From NCBI GenBank assembly GCA_903882935.1, contig CAIRZB010000025.1:29080-93079 (forward strand): DNA of 64,000 bases, in the 5' to 3' direction. This DNA comes from an uncultured Parafilimonas sp. (GTDB lineage Bacteria; Bacteroidota; Bacteroidia; Chitinophagales; Chitinophagaceae). The notes under the pieces are model-generated. The model saw nothing but the letters and a program-made list of their open reading frames with translations. It had not been told where the DNA came from and did not search any database. Within the stretch, counting starts at the first letter, position 1; every line of letters begins with the position of its first letter. Positions 1 to 10,313 of the stretch are shown one piece after another. Position numbers and translations under genes: made by a program.

Positions 1-2
1 CC

Positions 3-1781
3 ATGGTTTTTATAGGTGCGTTTTCGCGCAAAAAAGCCAGCCTAAACAAAGAAAACTATTTAATGGGGGGTAAATCCATTCCATGGTATTTGTTGGGGTT
101 AAGCGATGCATCGGATATGTTTGACATAAGCGGTACCATGTGGATGGTGGCCTTATGTTTTGTTTATGGATTAAAGAGCATTTGGATACCTTGGCTATGG
201 CCGGTGTTTAACCAAGTGTTTATGATGATGTTTTTGTCAAAATGGCTGCGTAGGTCAAACGCCACCACGGGTGCCGAATGGTTGCAAACTAGGTTTGGCA
301 CCGCAGGCCCTGGTGTTAAAGCCTCGCAAATAGTGGTAATAGCGTTTGCGCTAATTGGGTGCTTAGGCTTTTTGGCCTATGGGTTCATAGGCTTGGGTAA
401 GTTCATTGAAATTTTTGTGCCTTGGGATGTAGTGAAGGGCTATGTACCGTTTGCCGTTTCTGCAAAATATGTGCCCCATTTTTACGGCATCGTGTTCACC
501 CTGTTCGCTATGTTTTATTCCATATTGGGTGGCATGCACAGCATAGTGCTGGGCGATGTGATCAAGTATATTATCATGACGGTGGCCTGCATAGCCATAG
601 GTGCCATTGCGCTTGGCCACCTGCACGGGCATACCCTTAATGTGCCAAACGGCTGGGATAACCCCTTTTTTAGCTGGCACTTGAATTTAGACTGGGCTAA
701 AATTGCGGCGGATGCCAACAAAAAAATTGCAGACGACGGCTTTAGCTTATTTGGCCTGTTTTTTATGATGATGTTATTGAAAGGTGTTTTTGCCTCACTG
801 GCCGGGCCGGCACCCAATTACGATATGCAAAAAGTGCTGAGTACCCGAAGCCCGAAAGAGGCCTCGAAAATGACCGGTTTTGTAAGCATTATATTGCTGC
901 CCATACGGTACACAATGGTTATAGGCTTAACCGTATTGGCTTTACTGTACTACAACCAAATGAACATAAAAGGCCCCGACGGGGTTGCTGACTTTGAGCG
1001 CATACTGCCTGCCACCGTAAACAATTACTTGCCGGTTGGTATTTTGGGCATTGTGCTTACCGGGCTGCTCGGTGCCTTTATGGGTACGTTTAGCGGCACG
1101 TTAAATGCTGCGCAGGCTTACATTGTAAACGATATTTACCTTAAATACATAAACCCCAATGCCACCGCAAAAAAAACAATTTCAATCAATTATATTGTAG
1201 GTGTGGCCGTGGTGGCGGTGGGTGTGTTTTTTGGCTTTTTGGCCACCAATGTAAACGACATATTGCAATGGATTGTGGGCGGTTTATACGGTGGCTACGT
1301 GGCTGCCAATTGCTTAAAATGGTACTGGTGGCGTTTTAATGCCAACGGTTTTTTCTGGGGCATGGCGGTGGGTATAGCCGGGGCTATGTTAATGGCTAAG
1401 TTTGTACCCTCTAGCCAGCAGCTGTATTATTGGCCCGTATTGTTTGTGCTGTCTTTAGCAGGCAGTATAATAGGCACCTATGCAGCCCCCCCAACGGAAC
1501 AAGCAACGCTAAAACAATTTTACCGCACTGTGCGCCCTTGGGGTTTTTGGAAGCCAGTACACGCATGGGTGGTGGCCGAGGACCCAAGTTTTTTGGCTAA
1601 TAAAAACTTTAAACTGGATATGTTTAACGTGGCCATTGGTATAATAGCCCAGCTGTGCCTAACAATATTACCCATGTATTTTATATTAAGCATGCACGCG
1701 CCGTTGTTTATAACCTTGGCGGTTCTGGCAGTGATTGTGGTGATATTAAAAAGAACCTGGTGGAATAAATTGGAGAACTGA
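3..1781 (+). CDS. Sodium:solute symporter family (SSS) transporter, 5' end outside window
   Basis: Inner-membrane permease of the sodium/solute symporter family, with about a dozen hydrophobic segments across 592 visible residues. The segment around residues 18-30 (NYLMGGKSIPWYLLGLS) is the usual SSS stretch after the first helix, so 10-20 N-terminal residues containing most of helix 1 probably lie before the window; the reading frame is open to the edge. It precedes a GH130 mannosylglucose phosphorylase and a 2-epimerase. In Bacteroides fragilis the same three functions form the beta-1,4-mannobiose pathway, so mannobiose or mannosylglucose uptake is the inferred role. Family assignment is firm; the substrate is inferred from context only. 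Confidence 0.9.
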   Translation: MVFIGAFSRKKASLNKENYLMGGKSIPWYLLGLSDASDMFDISGTMWMVALCFVYGLKSIWIPWLWPVFNQVFMMMFLSKWLRRSNATTGAEWLQTRFGTAGPGVKASQIVVIAFALIGCLGFLAYGFIGLGKFIEIFVPWDVVKGYVPFAVSAKYVPHFYGIVFTLFAMFYSILGGMHSIVLGDVIKYIIMTVACIAIGAIALGHLHGHTLNVPNGWDNPFFSWHLNLDWAKIAADANKKIADDGFSLFGLFFMMMLLKGVFASLAGPAPNYDMQKVLSTRSPKEASKMTGFVSIILLPIRYTMVIGLTVLALLYYNQMNIKGPDGVADFERILPATVNNYLPVGILGIVLTGLLGAFMGTFSGTLNAAQAYIVNDIYLKYINPNATAKKTISINYIVGVAVVAVGVFFGFLATNVNDILQWIVGGLYGGYVAANCLKWYWWRFNANGFFWGMAVGIAGAMLMAKFVPSSQQLYYWPVLFVLSLAGSIIGTYAAPPTEQATLKQFYRTVRPWGFWKPVHAWVVAEDPSFLANKNFKLDMFNVAIGIIAQLCLTILPMYFILSMHAPLFITLAVLAVIVVILKRTWWNKLEN

Positions 1782-1914
1782 TGTCACTTTCTTTCAACCT
1801 TAAAAGAAGCAAGTTTATGTAAGGTATAGGTTGATGAATTAAAGCACCCATTCCCCTTAAATCCTTAAAACCCAAATAAACCGAAATCCCGAAATTTTTG
1901 AAATAGTATCCAAT

Positions 1915-3105
1915 ATGAAAGAATTTTTTTTTGAGCGGTTAACAGCACTGCAACACCAGCATGCCAAAGTAGTACAACGTATTAATGAACCGACGGCCGA
2001 GAGCAACGGCGTTTATCAGCGATACCTTAACCCAGTGCTTACTGCCCAGCATACGCCATTGTTTTGGCGGTACGACCTTAACCCCGAAACCAACCCCTAC
2101 CTGGCTGAACGTTTCGGCATAAATGCGGTGTTAAACGCAGGTGCCATTAAATTTAACGGCAAATACATTTTGATGCCTAGGGTGGAAGGCATAGACAGAA
2201 AATCGTTTTTTGCCATTGCAGAAAGTGCAAACGGCATTGATGGTTTTACGTTTTGGGATTACCCCGTGGTAATGCCCGAAACAGAAGTGCCGGATACCAA
2301 TGTGTATGATATTAGGTTGGTGCAACATGAGGACGGTTGGATTTACGGACTTTTTTGCACCGAAAGAAAAGACCCTGCTGCCAAACCGGGCGATGAGTCC
2401 TCAGCCATTGCCCAATGCGGCATTGCCCGTACCAAAAACCTGAAGGACTGGCAGCGCCTGCCCGATTTGGTTACCCCGTCGCCCCAGCAGCGCAATGTGG
2501 TGCTACACCCCGAATTTGTAAACGGCCAGTATGCTTTTTACACACGCCCCCAGGATAGTTTTATTGAAGCCGGTAAAGGCGGTGGCATTGGTTTTGGCCT
2601 TGCAGCATCAATGGAAAACGCGGTGATAAAGGAGGAGTTTATTGTTGACCGTAAAGTGTACCATACCGTATATGAGTTAAAAAATGGCCAAGGCCCTGCA
2701 CCCATTAAAACAGCGCATGGTTGGTTGCACCTTGCCCATGGCGTACGAAACACGGCGGCTGGGCTGCGTTACACGTTGTACATGTTTATGACCGATTTGA
2801 ACGACCTAACCAAAGTGATACACAAGCCCGGCGGTTATTTTTTGGCTCCCGAGGGCATGGAGCGCATTGGCGATGTAAGCAATGTGGCTTTTTGTAACGG
2901 TTGGGTAGCCGATGCGGACGGTACGGTGTTTATATACTACGCGTCATCCGACACACGTATGCATGTTGCCACCACTACCCTGAACAAGCTGGTTGATTAT
3001 GTGTTGCACACACCCGAAGACGGGTTTACCTCTTTTAAACAGGTAGAAACACTAACAGGAATCATCCAGAAAAATCTTAGTTTGCTGGTTCAGGCCGAGG
3101 GGTGA
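1915..3105 (+). CDS. GH130 4-O-beta-D-mannosyl-D-glucose phosphorylase
   Basis: Cytoplasmic glycoside phosphorylase (396 aa, the usual GH130 subfamily 1 length) that splits mannosyl-1,4-glucose with phosphate into mannose 1-phosphate and glucose. The sequence has no signal peptide and is a five-bladed propeller type protein. The segment VYDIRLVQHEDGW places Asp132 at the position of the known proton donor (Asp131) of the B. fragilis enzyme, followed by GLFCTERK typical of this subfamily. It sits between a sodium symporter and a 2-epimerase, which supplies its substrate by converting mannobiose to mannosylglucose. Confidence is high on family and good on specificity. Confidence 0.93.
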   Translation: MKEFFFERLTALQHQHAKVVQRINEPTAESNGVYQRYLNPVLTAQHTPLFWRYDLNPETNPYLAERFGINAVLNAGAIKFNGKYILMPRVEGIDRKSFFAIAESANGIDGFTFWDYPVVMPETEVPDTNVYDIRLVQHEDGWIYGLFCTERKDPAAKPGDESSAIAQCGIARTKNLKDWQRLPDLVTPSPQQRNVVLHPEFVNGQYAFYTRPQDSFIEAGKGGGIGFGLAASMENAVIKEEFIVDRKVYHTVYELKNGQGPAPIKTAHGWLHLAHGVRNTAAGLRYTLYMFMTDLNDLTKVIHKPGGYFLAPEGMERIGDVSNVAFCNGWVADADGTVFIYYASSDTRMHVATTTLNKLVDYVLHTPEDGFTSFKQVETLTGIIQKNLSLLVQAEG

Positions 3106-3378
3106 GGGAATAGATATTTTTGGTGTAAGGAGTGGGGTATGCGCCCTACAGATTTATTGTGCCAACATTAGTTTGGCAGGCTAATTCAAAAGGAAAAGCC
3201 CTAAACGGCTGCATCTGTTTGTTCCGCGTTGGTGGTATGAAGCCCATCGAAAAGAACAAGTAGTTTCAATAAGCCCTGGCGGGGCGGCATACTAATACGA
3301 ACTTTGTTACATGCGACAAACATTCAAAGGGGTGTTAAATTGGCTACACTACTTTAAACCTTTCTGAGAATTTACAAA

Positions 3379-4566
3379 ATGAACGTATTACATCAATATA
3401 AAACCGAAGTAGAGCAAGAACTGGACAATATCTTGGCTTATTGGATAAACCATAGCATAGACCAAGAGAAGGGCGGTTTTTACGGCAAAATTGACAACAA
3501 TAACATCGCCGACATTGATGCACCGAAAGGTTTGGTGCTGAATGCAAGGATACTATGGACTTTTTCTGCTGCCATGCAAATGGAGCCAAATGAGCAATAT
3601 GCAGCTGTGGCCGAAAGGGCTTTCGCCTACATACTGCAACATTTTTATGATAAGGAATTTGGCGGGGTTTACTGGCAGGTAGATGCCTACGGTGAGCCGC
3701 TGAATACCCGCAAGCAGATATATGCGCTGGCTTTTTGCCTGTACGGATTGAGCGAATACTATGCAGCTACGAAAAATAGCACAGCCTTACACTTATCCAT
3801 TGAGTTGTTTAACGTAATTGAACAACATAGTTACGATGCACAATATGGCGGATACTTTGAGGCATTTGCACGAGACTGGAAACCGTTGTATGACCTGCGC
3901 CTTAGTGCCAAAGATGCCAACGAAAAAAAGACAATGAACACGCACCTGCATATTATTGAGGCGTATAGCAATTTGTATAAAGCTTGGCCTGATGTGCAAT
4001 TAAAGGGTAAGATTATTGCTTTGCTGGAGATTTTTGATAAGTATATGATTGATGCAGCGTCTAGCCACCTGAACCTTTTTTTTGATGAACAATGGACGGT
4101 AAAACCTGATGTTATTTCGTATGGGCACGACATTGAAGCGGCCTGGCTTTTGCAGGAGTGCGCCGAAATAGCTGGTGATGAAAAATGGATTAGCGTCATG
4201 AAAAAGCATGCAGTTAAAACTGCGATAGCGGCGGCAGATGGTCTTGACACCGATGGGGGGCTTTGGTATGAATGCGAGCCTGCCCACCACCGGTTAATTA
4301 AAGAAAAACATTGGTGGCCGCAGGCGGAAGCCATGGTTGGTTTTTTAAACGCCTGGCAGCTGACCGGTGATGCAACATTCTTGCAACAGTCTTTTAACAA
4401 CTGGCTGTTTACCAAACAGTATATTATTGACCATGGCAAAGGTGAATGGTTTTGGGGTATTGACGAAAACCACCAAATAATGCAGGGGCAGGACAAAGCT
4501 GGTTTTTGGAAATGCCCATACCATAATGCGCGCGCTTGTATGGAGATAGTTAAGCGGTTGGTGTAA
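3379..4566 (+). CDS. Cellobiose/mannobiose 2-epimerase (AGE superfamily)
   Basis: Epimerises the reducing-end sugar of beta-1,4 disaccharides, turning mannobiose into mannosylglucose for the upstream GH130 phosphorylase. The 395-residue protein is an (alpha/alpha)6 barrel of the N-acylglucosamine 2-epimerase superfamily. The catalytic histidine blocks of cellobiose 2-epimerases are visible: NTHLHIIEAY near residue 190, SYGHDIEAAW near 255 and KCPYHNARA near the C-terminus, with the KHWWPQAE aromatic block between. It lies 273 bases after the phosphorylase, so it may have its own promoter. GlcNAc epimerase activity is the alternative but these motifs fit the disaccharide enzyme better. Confidence 0.92.
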   Translation: MNVLHQYKTEVEQELDNILAYWINHSIDQEKGGFYGKIDNNNIADIDAPKGLVLNARILWTFSAAMQMEPNEQYAAVAERAFAYILQHFYDKEFGGVYWQVDAYGEPLNTRKQIYALAFCLYGLSEYYAATKNSTALHLSIELFNVIEQHSYDAQYGGYFEAFARDWKPLYDLRLSAKDANEKKTMNTHLHIIEAYSNLYKAWPDVQLKGKIIALLEIFDKYMIDAASSHLNLFFDEQWTVKPDVISYGHDIEAAWLLQECAEIAGDEKWISVMKKHAVKTAIAAADGLDTDGGLWYECEPAHHRLIKEKHWWPQAEAMVGFLNAWQLTGDATFLQQSFNNWLFTKQYIIDHGKGEWFWGIDENHQIMQGQDKAGFWKCPYHNARACMEIVKRLV

Positions 4567-4706
4567 CTGCTGTATTATGAGCCTTGGATATTCCTACCCC
4601 GCCATTTTAGACCCTGCCGCTGGGCGATTAAAAAGTATTCATTTACTTTGCCTTTTAATTTGTACTTAAAGCAGCAGTTTTGCGTACCTTGCTAAAAGGC
4701 ATCTCC

Positions 4707-7700
4707 ATGAAAGCGTCCCCAAAAAGATTTTTACTACATTTTTTTAAAATAACGGGCATGGCCTTGGGTGCTATCGTGTTGCTTATGTTTTTGCTGCCAT
4801 TTCTGTTCCCCAGTTTTGTTTCCAACAAAATAAAGGGCTTGGTTAACTCAACCATCACCGCACAGCTCAATTTTTCCAAAGCCCGGCTGTCGTTTTTCAA
4901 ACATTTTCCGTCTTTAACGCTAACCTTGTACGATTTTAATTTAAATGGGTCGGCACCTTTTGCCAACGATACACTGGTTGCCGCAAAGGAAGTTGCACTG
5001 GGTATAAACCTTAAAAGCCTCGTAGCTGGTAATATAAAAGTTGACGAAATTTTCCTGTCTGCCGCATCCATTAACGTGCAAGTTGATTCCCTTGGCCGTG
5101 CCAACTACAACGTGTATAAAGCAAAGCCTGCCACGGTGGCCAAGACGGCACACACCGATTCATCCAGTGCCTCCCTTCAAATAGCCAAGATTTTGGTAGA
5201 GAACAGCAATATTGTGTACAACGACCGCTCACTGCCCATGCAAATAAACTTGCGGGGCTTTAACTACTTAGGCAAGGGAGACCTTAGCAAGGATATATTT
5301 GACCTTACCACGCATACAGAAATAGCATCAATGGATTTTTATTTTGGCAATAAGGAATACTTGCAGTCAAAAAAAGTAAATGCCGACTTGGTAACCCGGG
5401 TAAATACCAGTTCATTGTCGTTCATCTTCCAAAAAAATGATTTGCAAATTAACCAAATGCCGGTGTCGTTTACTGGTAGTTTTGGCTTTTTGAAAGATGG
5501 TTATACGATGGATTTTAAATTGGTGTCCGCCAAAACTGGGCTACAAAACATAATTACGGCCTTGCCTGCCGCCTACACAACCTGGTTGGAGCATACCGAT
5601 GTGAAAGGCTCGGCAGATATGTCGCTTACCCTTGCCGGCGATTATATTGCAGCAGCCCACGCCGCCCCCAGCCTGGGTTTTGCACTTGCAGTTAGGGATG
5701 GTTTTATAGCCAATGAAAAAGCCCCTTCACCAGTAAAAAACCTGTTTCTTAATCTGCGGGCCAGTGTACCTAACCTTAACCCCGACAGCTTAAGGTTTGA
5801 TATTGACTCACTGGGCTTTAACATAGACGATGACTTTTGTGCATCCGTACTGCACCTAAAGGGTCTGCAAACGCCTGAAGTGTACGCGAGAGTAAACACT
5901 GCCATAGACTTAGAAAAATGGGATAGGGCAGTAGGTATAGTGCCGCTTGATTTTAAAGGCAGGCTTACCGCTAACTTGTTTGCAACGGGGCGCTTTGCCA
6001 CCAAGGTGCAGCGCACAGGGATTAGGAGGGTAGACACCGTTATAGCCAGCATACCCGCGTTTACTGTACAGGCTATTTTAAAGGATGGGTACGTAAAATA
6101 TGCATCCCTGCCGCAGGCCATCACCAATATTGGCTTTAACCTGAAAGCTGTTTGCCCCGACAGTAATTACAAACACACTACGCTAGCTTTAGACAACGTT
6201 AATGCCAATGTGCTTGCCAATTTTATTAAAGGCTACCTACATCTTAAAAATCCTGACGAGCCAGTGGTGGATGCGGATATTAAATCAATCTTCCATTTGG
6301 CCGACATAAAGCAGTTTTATCCTGTTGACAGTATAGAGCTTGGGGGCGACCTGAATGCCGATATACATACAAAAGGCATATACAACCCGGCAAAAAAAAT
6401 GTTTCCGGTTACCAACCTAAACCTCAACCTACAAAACGCATCCATACAAACAAAGTATTACCCACACCCGGTAAAAAACATACAGGTGGATGCCAGCATA
6501 ACAAACAACACTGGAACGTTAAGGGGCCTGAAATTGAAATTAAAGCCAGTGTCGTTCCAATTTGAAGAGCAGCCCTTTACTATAAAGGCCGATTTGCAAA
6601 ATTTTGATAACCTAACATATAAAATAAACGCCGCCGGCACTTTAGACATTGGTAAAATATACCAAGTGTTTGTCCAAAAAGGCTACAATGTAACAGGCTA
6701 CATAAAGGCTAACCTGAACATGCAGGGTTTGCAAAGCGATGCAGTGGCCGGTAATTACGCAAAACTTAATAACAGGGGCAGCCTGCTGGTTAAGGATATT
6801 ACCCTAAGTGCCGACAGCTTCCCCCAGCCTTTTATTATAAAAACAGGGATGTTCCGGTTTGACCAAGAAAAGATGTGGTTTGACAGTTTTAGGGCCAATT
6901 ATTGCAAAACTGATTTAACGATGAATGGCTATTTAGTGAATGTTATCAATTTCGCCACCCAAAAAAATGCGCCCCTTCAAGGCCGTTTTACGTTGGGTAC
7001 TGACCATTTTTTGGTGGATGAGTTTATGGCTTTTGCCGGTAACAAAACTGCCGCAACTGCAAAAAAAGTACCTGCTGAAACGGGTGTGGTTATCGTGCCC
7101 GCCAACCTTTCGCTTACCTTGGATGCAAATGCAAAAAACATCACCTACAACGGGTTGGATTTGAAAGATTTTAAAGGGCAGGTAGTAATAGACAGCGGTA
7201 AAATAAAATTAAACCAAACCGGCTTTGTGGTAGTTGGCGCACCCGTGGTGATGGATGCCTCTTATGCCAGCACCACCCCTAAAAAGGCGTTGTTTGATTA
7301 CCATATAACCGTAAAAGAGTTTGACATAAAAAAGGCCTACAATGGTATTAAGCTGTTTCATGATATGGCAACTTCTGCTGCGAATGCCGAGGGGTTGGTA
7401 TCGCTAGATTACAAATTAAGCGGCAGGCTGGATGCAAACATGAAACCCGTTTACCCGTCACTAAAAGGCGGCGGGGTACTGACGTTGAAAAAGGTGAAGG
7501 TGAAGGGCTTGAAATTATTGGGTGCAGTAAGCGAGGCGACTGACAAAAAAGACATCTTAGACCCCGACCTTAGCAAGGTGGATATTAAAACCACCATCAA
7601 CAACAACATCATCACCATTAGCCGCACCAAAATGCACATATTCGGTTTCAGGCCGAGGTTTGAAGGGCAGGTTAGTTTTGATGGAAAATTGAGCCTGCGC

Positions 7701-7835
7701 TTTAGGTTAGGCCTGCCGCCATTGGGTATCATCGGCATACCCATGACCATAACCGGCACCGAAGACAAGCCCGTTGTACACATGGGGCGTGACAAAGGTG
7801 AATTGCAAGAAACCGAGGATGACGATAAGGAGTAG
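4707..7835 (+). CDS. AsmA-like inner-membrane-anchored protein
   Basis: About 1042 residues. A positively charged N-terminus (KASPKRF) and one transmembrane helix (roughly residues 13-38) are followed by a very long beta-rich periplasmic part with an AsmA-like C-terminal domain (residues about 820-1000, including KGGGVLTLKKVKVKG). Large AsmA-like proteins are thought to form bridges that carry phospholipid or lipid between the two membranes; that role is inferred here. The ATG at 4707 is preferred over a TTG 27 bases upstream because it begins the usual basic residues before the helix. The acidic tail (ETEDDDKE) is of unknown meaning. No functional partner is adjacent. Confidence 0.85.
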   Translation: MKASPKRFLLHFFKITGMALGAIVLLMFLLPFLFPSFVSNKIKGLVNSTITAQLNFSKARLSFFKHFPSLTLTLYDFNLNGSAPFANDTLVAAKEVALGINLKSLVAGNIKVDEIFLSAASINVQVDSLGRANYNVYKAKPATVAKTAHTDSSSASLQIAKILVENSNIVYNDRSLPMQINLRGFNYLGKGDLSKDIFDLTTHTEIASMDFYFGNKEYLQSKKVNADLVTRVNTSSLSFIFQKNDLQINQMPVSFTGSFGFLKDGYTMDFKLVSAKTGLQNIITALPAAYTTWLEHTDVKGSADMSLTLAGDYIAAAHAAPSLGFALAVRDGFIANEKAPSPVKNLFLNLRASVPNLNPDSLRFDIDSLGFNIDDDFCASVLHLKGLQTPEVYARVNTAIDLEKWDRAVGIVPLDFKGRLTANLFATGRFATKVQRTGIRRVDTVIASIPAFTVQAILKDGYVKYASLPQAITNIGFNLKAVCPDSNYKHTTLALDNVNANVLANFIKGYLHLKNPDEPVVDADIKSIFHLADIKQFYPVDSIELGGDLNADIHTKGIYNPAKKMFPVTNLNLNLQNASIQTKYYPHPVKNIQVDASITNNTGTLRGLKLKLKPVSFQFEEQPFTIKADLQNFDNLTYKINAAGTLDIGKIYQVFVQKGYNVTGYIKANLNMQGLQSDAVAGNYAKLNNRGSLLVKDITLSADSFPQPFIIKTGMFRFDQEKMWFDSFRANYCKTDLTMNGYLVNVINFATQKNAPLQGRFTLGTDHFLVDEFMAFAGNKTAATAKKVPAETGVVIVPANLSLTLDANAKNITYNGLDLKDFKGQVVIDSGKIKLNQTGFVVVGAPVVMDASYASTTPKKALFDYHITVKEFDIKKAYNGIKLFHDMATSAANAEGLVSLDYKLSGRLDANMKPVYPSLKGGGVLTLKKVKVKGLKLLGAVSEATDKKDILDPDLSKVDIKTTINNNIITISRTKMHIFGFRPRFEGQVSFDGKLSLRFRLGLPPLGIIGIPMTITGTEDKPVVHMGRDKGELQETEDDDKE

Positions 7836-7878
7836 TGAAAGGTGTTGTAAAAGCTGTAAATTTGATTTATTGATAAAC

Positions 7879-8184
7879 ATGGCTGCCATACCGTTCATAA
7901 TTAAAACGAAAGTTCAAAGTGTTGTACCCGATGCCGAAGTGTATTTATTTGGTAGCCGTGCCTATGGGGTTCCCTCAGATGAAAGTGACTGGGATATTTT
8001 AATTTTAACAAAGCAGCCTTCCACCTCAGGCATAAAAAATAGGATACACGCTGCTCTTTTTCCAGTGAGTATACAGATTGGTTCATTTGTAAATTTTGTA
8101 TTAGTTGATAAAACCAATTGGTCAAATAACCCGTCTTATTATGCCCTTAAAAAGGAAACTGAAGGAAAATTGATGTTAGCATGA
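7879..8184 (+). CDS. MNT-type nucleotidyltransferase antitoxin
   Basis: A 101-residue minimal nucleotidyltransferase domain. The signature FGSRAYG (residues 24-30) followed by DWD (Asp37, Asp39) is the metal and nucleotide-binding motif of the MNT family. In MNT/HEPN modules this protein neutralises the HEPN RNase toxin, in studied cases by AMP-ylating it. The stop overlaps the next start as ATGA (8181-8184), the classic coupling of such pairs. The HEPN partner that follows is broken by several mutations, so this antitoxin is now an orphan. The start is the first ATG giving a proper N-terminus 43 bases after the AsmA-like gene. Confidence 0.85.
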   Translation: MAAIPFIIKTKVQSVVPDAEVYLFGSRAYGVPSDESDWDILILTKQPSTSGIKNRIHAALFPVSIQIGSFVNFVLVDKTNWSNNPSYYALKKETEGKLMLA

Positions 8185-8546
8185 GTACGAAAGCTGATTC
8201 AGTAAAACTAAAACTGGCAAAGGCCCAAAATTTACTTACTGAAGTAGACGTGCTGATGGCGCATAAATTTTTGACACCGTAATTAACCGACTATATTATG
8301 CATGCTTTCACGCTACCAAGGCATTGCTACTCATAAAAGATCTAATTCCAAAAACGCATAGTGGTGTCGTCTCGCTTTTGCACCAACACTTTTTAAGCAA
8401 TGGCTTTTTTTGAATTTTCACACGCTTCGTTTTTTAGCCGTTTAATGCAAGAAAGAAATGAGGATGACTATAATGACTTTATTACTTTTGATGAATGAAG
8501 GGCTGCGGAATTTATTGAGCCGGCAAAAAATATGTTGGCTATATAG
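8181..8546 (+). pseudogene. Decayed HEPN-domain toxin (MNT partner)
   Basis: Starts at the ATG overlapping the antitoxin stop and reads MSTKADSVKLKLAKAQNLL before a stop at 8280-8282. The HEPN sequence then resumes in another frame (NRLYYACFHATKALLLIKD, then HSGVVSLLHQHFLSNG). It shifts again at a run of seven T residues near 8406, continues as RLMQERNEDDYNDFITFDE, meets an in-frame TGA, and ends with a recognisable FIEPAKNMLAI. At least two frameshifts and one internal stop separate the pieces. HEPN family membership is clear from the YYACFHA block and the C-terminal acidic/FIEPAK block. It is very unlikely to make an active RNase. Confidence 0.85.
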
Positions 8547-8762
8547 CAACCTTAATTGAGTTGTATTTTTCTCAGGGTGTTTAATTAATATTGACACAGT
8601 TATTACGTGAATAGTTTTTTTTGCCACCCTGCCTATTTTTAAAACAACACACGCTAATGTGTTGACTAGGGGACCAACTTGCGTTAAGAAAATTACGACG
8701 CTTGCTTCCAATAGTAGATAAGGCTGCGCAAGGGATAGCACAAATTGCAATTTTCAAAATAG

Positions 8763-10313
8763 TTAGTGTACGGCCATAACATTTACCTTTTCAATATTTT
8801 TTAAGTGCAGGGTAATGTCCTTTAGTGTAGCCTTGTTGGCAAACTCGCTGATAATTTCCAGTATATCGTAGTCAATAAAGTTGCAGTGGCTTCCGTCTAT
8901 GGTTAGTTCGCTGCCTTCTGGTATTTTGTCAAGCGCATCTCGCAACTTCACTTTGTTCAAAAAAGTTACATTGGTGTTTAGTTTTACATAGCAGAATAGC
9001 CGGCCTTTGTTCATCGTAATATCTATCTTGTACTCGGCCTTAAAGTTATTTTGGATAATGAAGTAGATAGAAAAAAGCAGCCCGATGCTAACACCTACCA
9101 ATAGGTCGGTGGCAAGAATTACAATAATGGTTATTATAAACGGCAGAAACTGTTTTATACCCAAACTCCACATGTTGCGGTAAAGCTTTGGTTTGGTAAG
9201 GTTGTACCCCGTAACAATCAATATGGCAGCCAGGGATGCGTAGGGTATCATATTTAGTAAAAAGGGGATAAACGCAACGGCCATTAAAAGAAAAAGACCA
9301 TGGGTAAAGGAAGATAATTTTGTTCTGCCCCCTGCGTCAACATTGGCAGCACCCCTTACAATAACCGCCGTAATTGGTATGGCCCCCAGCAGGCCGCAGG
9401 CTATATTACCTATGCCTTGTGCAATTAGCTCCCGGTTAACCGGCGTTATGCGGTTGCGTTTGTCTAATTTATCAATGGCTTCAATGCACAAAAGCGTTTC
9501 CAGGGTGGCAAGCAGGCCTATAATCAGGCCGTCTTTCCATATTTCCCCATTGGATAAAAACTTGGTAAAATCTGGCAGGGTAATGCTTTTAAACATATTG
9601 GCTGGCATGGTTACCAGTTGCGTAGGCTTTAAAGAGTATGCTGATGTTATTTTTAACAGCAATTGGTTTAATAAAATGCCGGCTACCACCACCACTAATG
9701 CTGCGGGAATAACCTTGAATTTTTTTAATCGGGGGCGTTGCAACACAAGCAATAAAGCCAAAGATATTACTGTAATAATGATGGTACCCCTGGCTATATG
9801 GTGGTTAAGTATATTGAAGCTGCCGGATATTTGTTTGGTGGCAAATATTTTAATGAAGCCACTGGTCCAAAAATCAGGTTGGTCATAGCCAAGTGCTAGC
9901 GGTACCTGTTTTGAAATGAGCAAAATGCCAATGGCCGCCAGCATGCCCTTTATAACTGCAGAGGGAAAGTAATTGGCAATGGCACCTAGTTTTAACAGGC
10001 CAAGTATGAGTTGGAAAACACCGGCAATAATTACGGCCAATAAAAACACTTTGTAATCTCCAAGCGACACGATGGATGCCGCCACAATGGTAGTTAGCCC
10101 TGCCGCCGGCCCAGATACCGCTAGTTGCGAGCCGCTGATGAATGACACCACAATGCCACCTATAATGCCCGATAAAATGCCCGCATATAACGGTGCGCCA
10201 GAAGCCAACGCTATACCCAAACAAAGTGGCAGTGCCACCAAAAAAACAGAAAGCCCTGCGGGTAAATCGTATTTAAACCAAACCAGCCGGTAATACTTAA
10301 TTTTTCGTCTCAA
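8763..10313 (-). CDS. SulP family inorganic anion transporter
   Basis: Inner-membrane anion transporter of the SulP/SLC26 family, 516 residues. The N-terminal membrane domain opens with DLPAGLSVFLVALPLCLGIALASGAP-type sequence (residues 15-42, shown shortened) and contains about ten to twelve helices. The C-terminal 100 residues form a short STAS-like domain (GSELTIDGSHCNFIDYDILE). Family members carry sulfate, bicarbonate or other anions, often with sodium or protons; the substrate cannot be told from sequence here and no carbonic anhydrase gene is next to it. It is transcribed away from its neighbours and probably alone. Confidence 0.92.
   Translation of the reverse strand: MRRKIKYYRLVWFKYDLPAGLSVFLVALPLCLGIALASGAPLYAGILSGIIGGIVVSFISGSQLAVSGPAAGLTTIVAASIVSLGDYKVFLLAVIIAGVFQLILGLLKLGAIANYFPSAVIKGMLAAIGILLISKQVPLALGYDQPDFWTSGFIKIFATKQISGSFNILNHHIARGTIIITVISLALLLVLQRPRLKKFKVIPAALVVVVAGILLNQLLLKITSAYSLKPTQLVTMPANMFKSITLPDFTKFLSNGEIWKDGLIIGLLATLETLLCIEAIDKLDKRNRITPVNRELIAQGIGNIACGLLGAIPITAVIVRGAANVDAGGRTKLSSFTHGLFLLMAVAFIPFLLNMIPYASLAAILIVTGYNLTKPKLYRNMWSLGIKQFLPFIITIIVILATDLLVGVSIGLLFSIYFIIQNNFKAEYKIDITMNKGRLFCYVKLNTNVTFLNKVKLRDALDKIPEGSELTIDGSHCNFIDYDILEIISEFANKATLKDITLHLKNIEKVNVMAVH

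Noticed and set aside
3831..4496. 221-codon frame on the minus strand
   Set aside because: It is antisense to the well-supported cellobiose 2-epimerase gene, and its composition is not protein-like.
8442..8750. 102-codon frame on the minus strand
   Set aside because: It overlaps the end of the decayed HEPN gene and has no recognised features.
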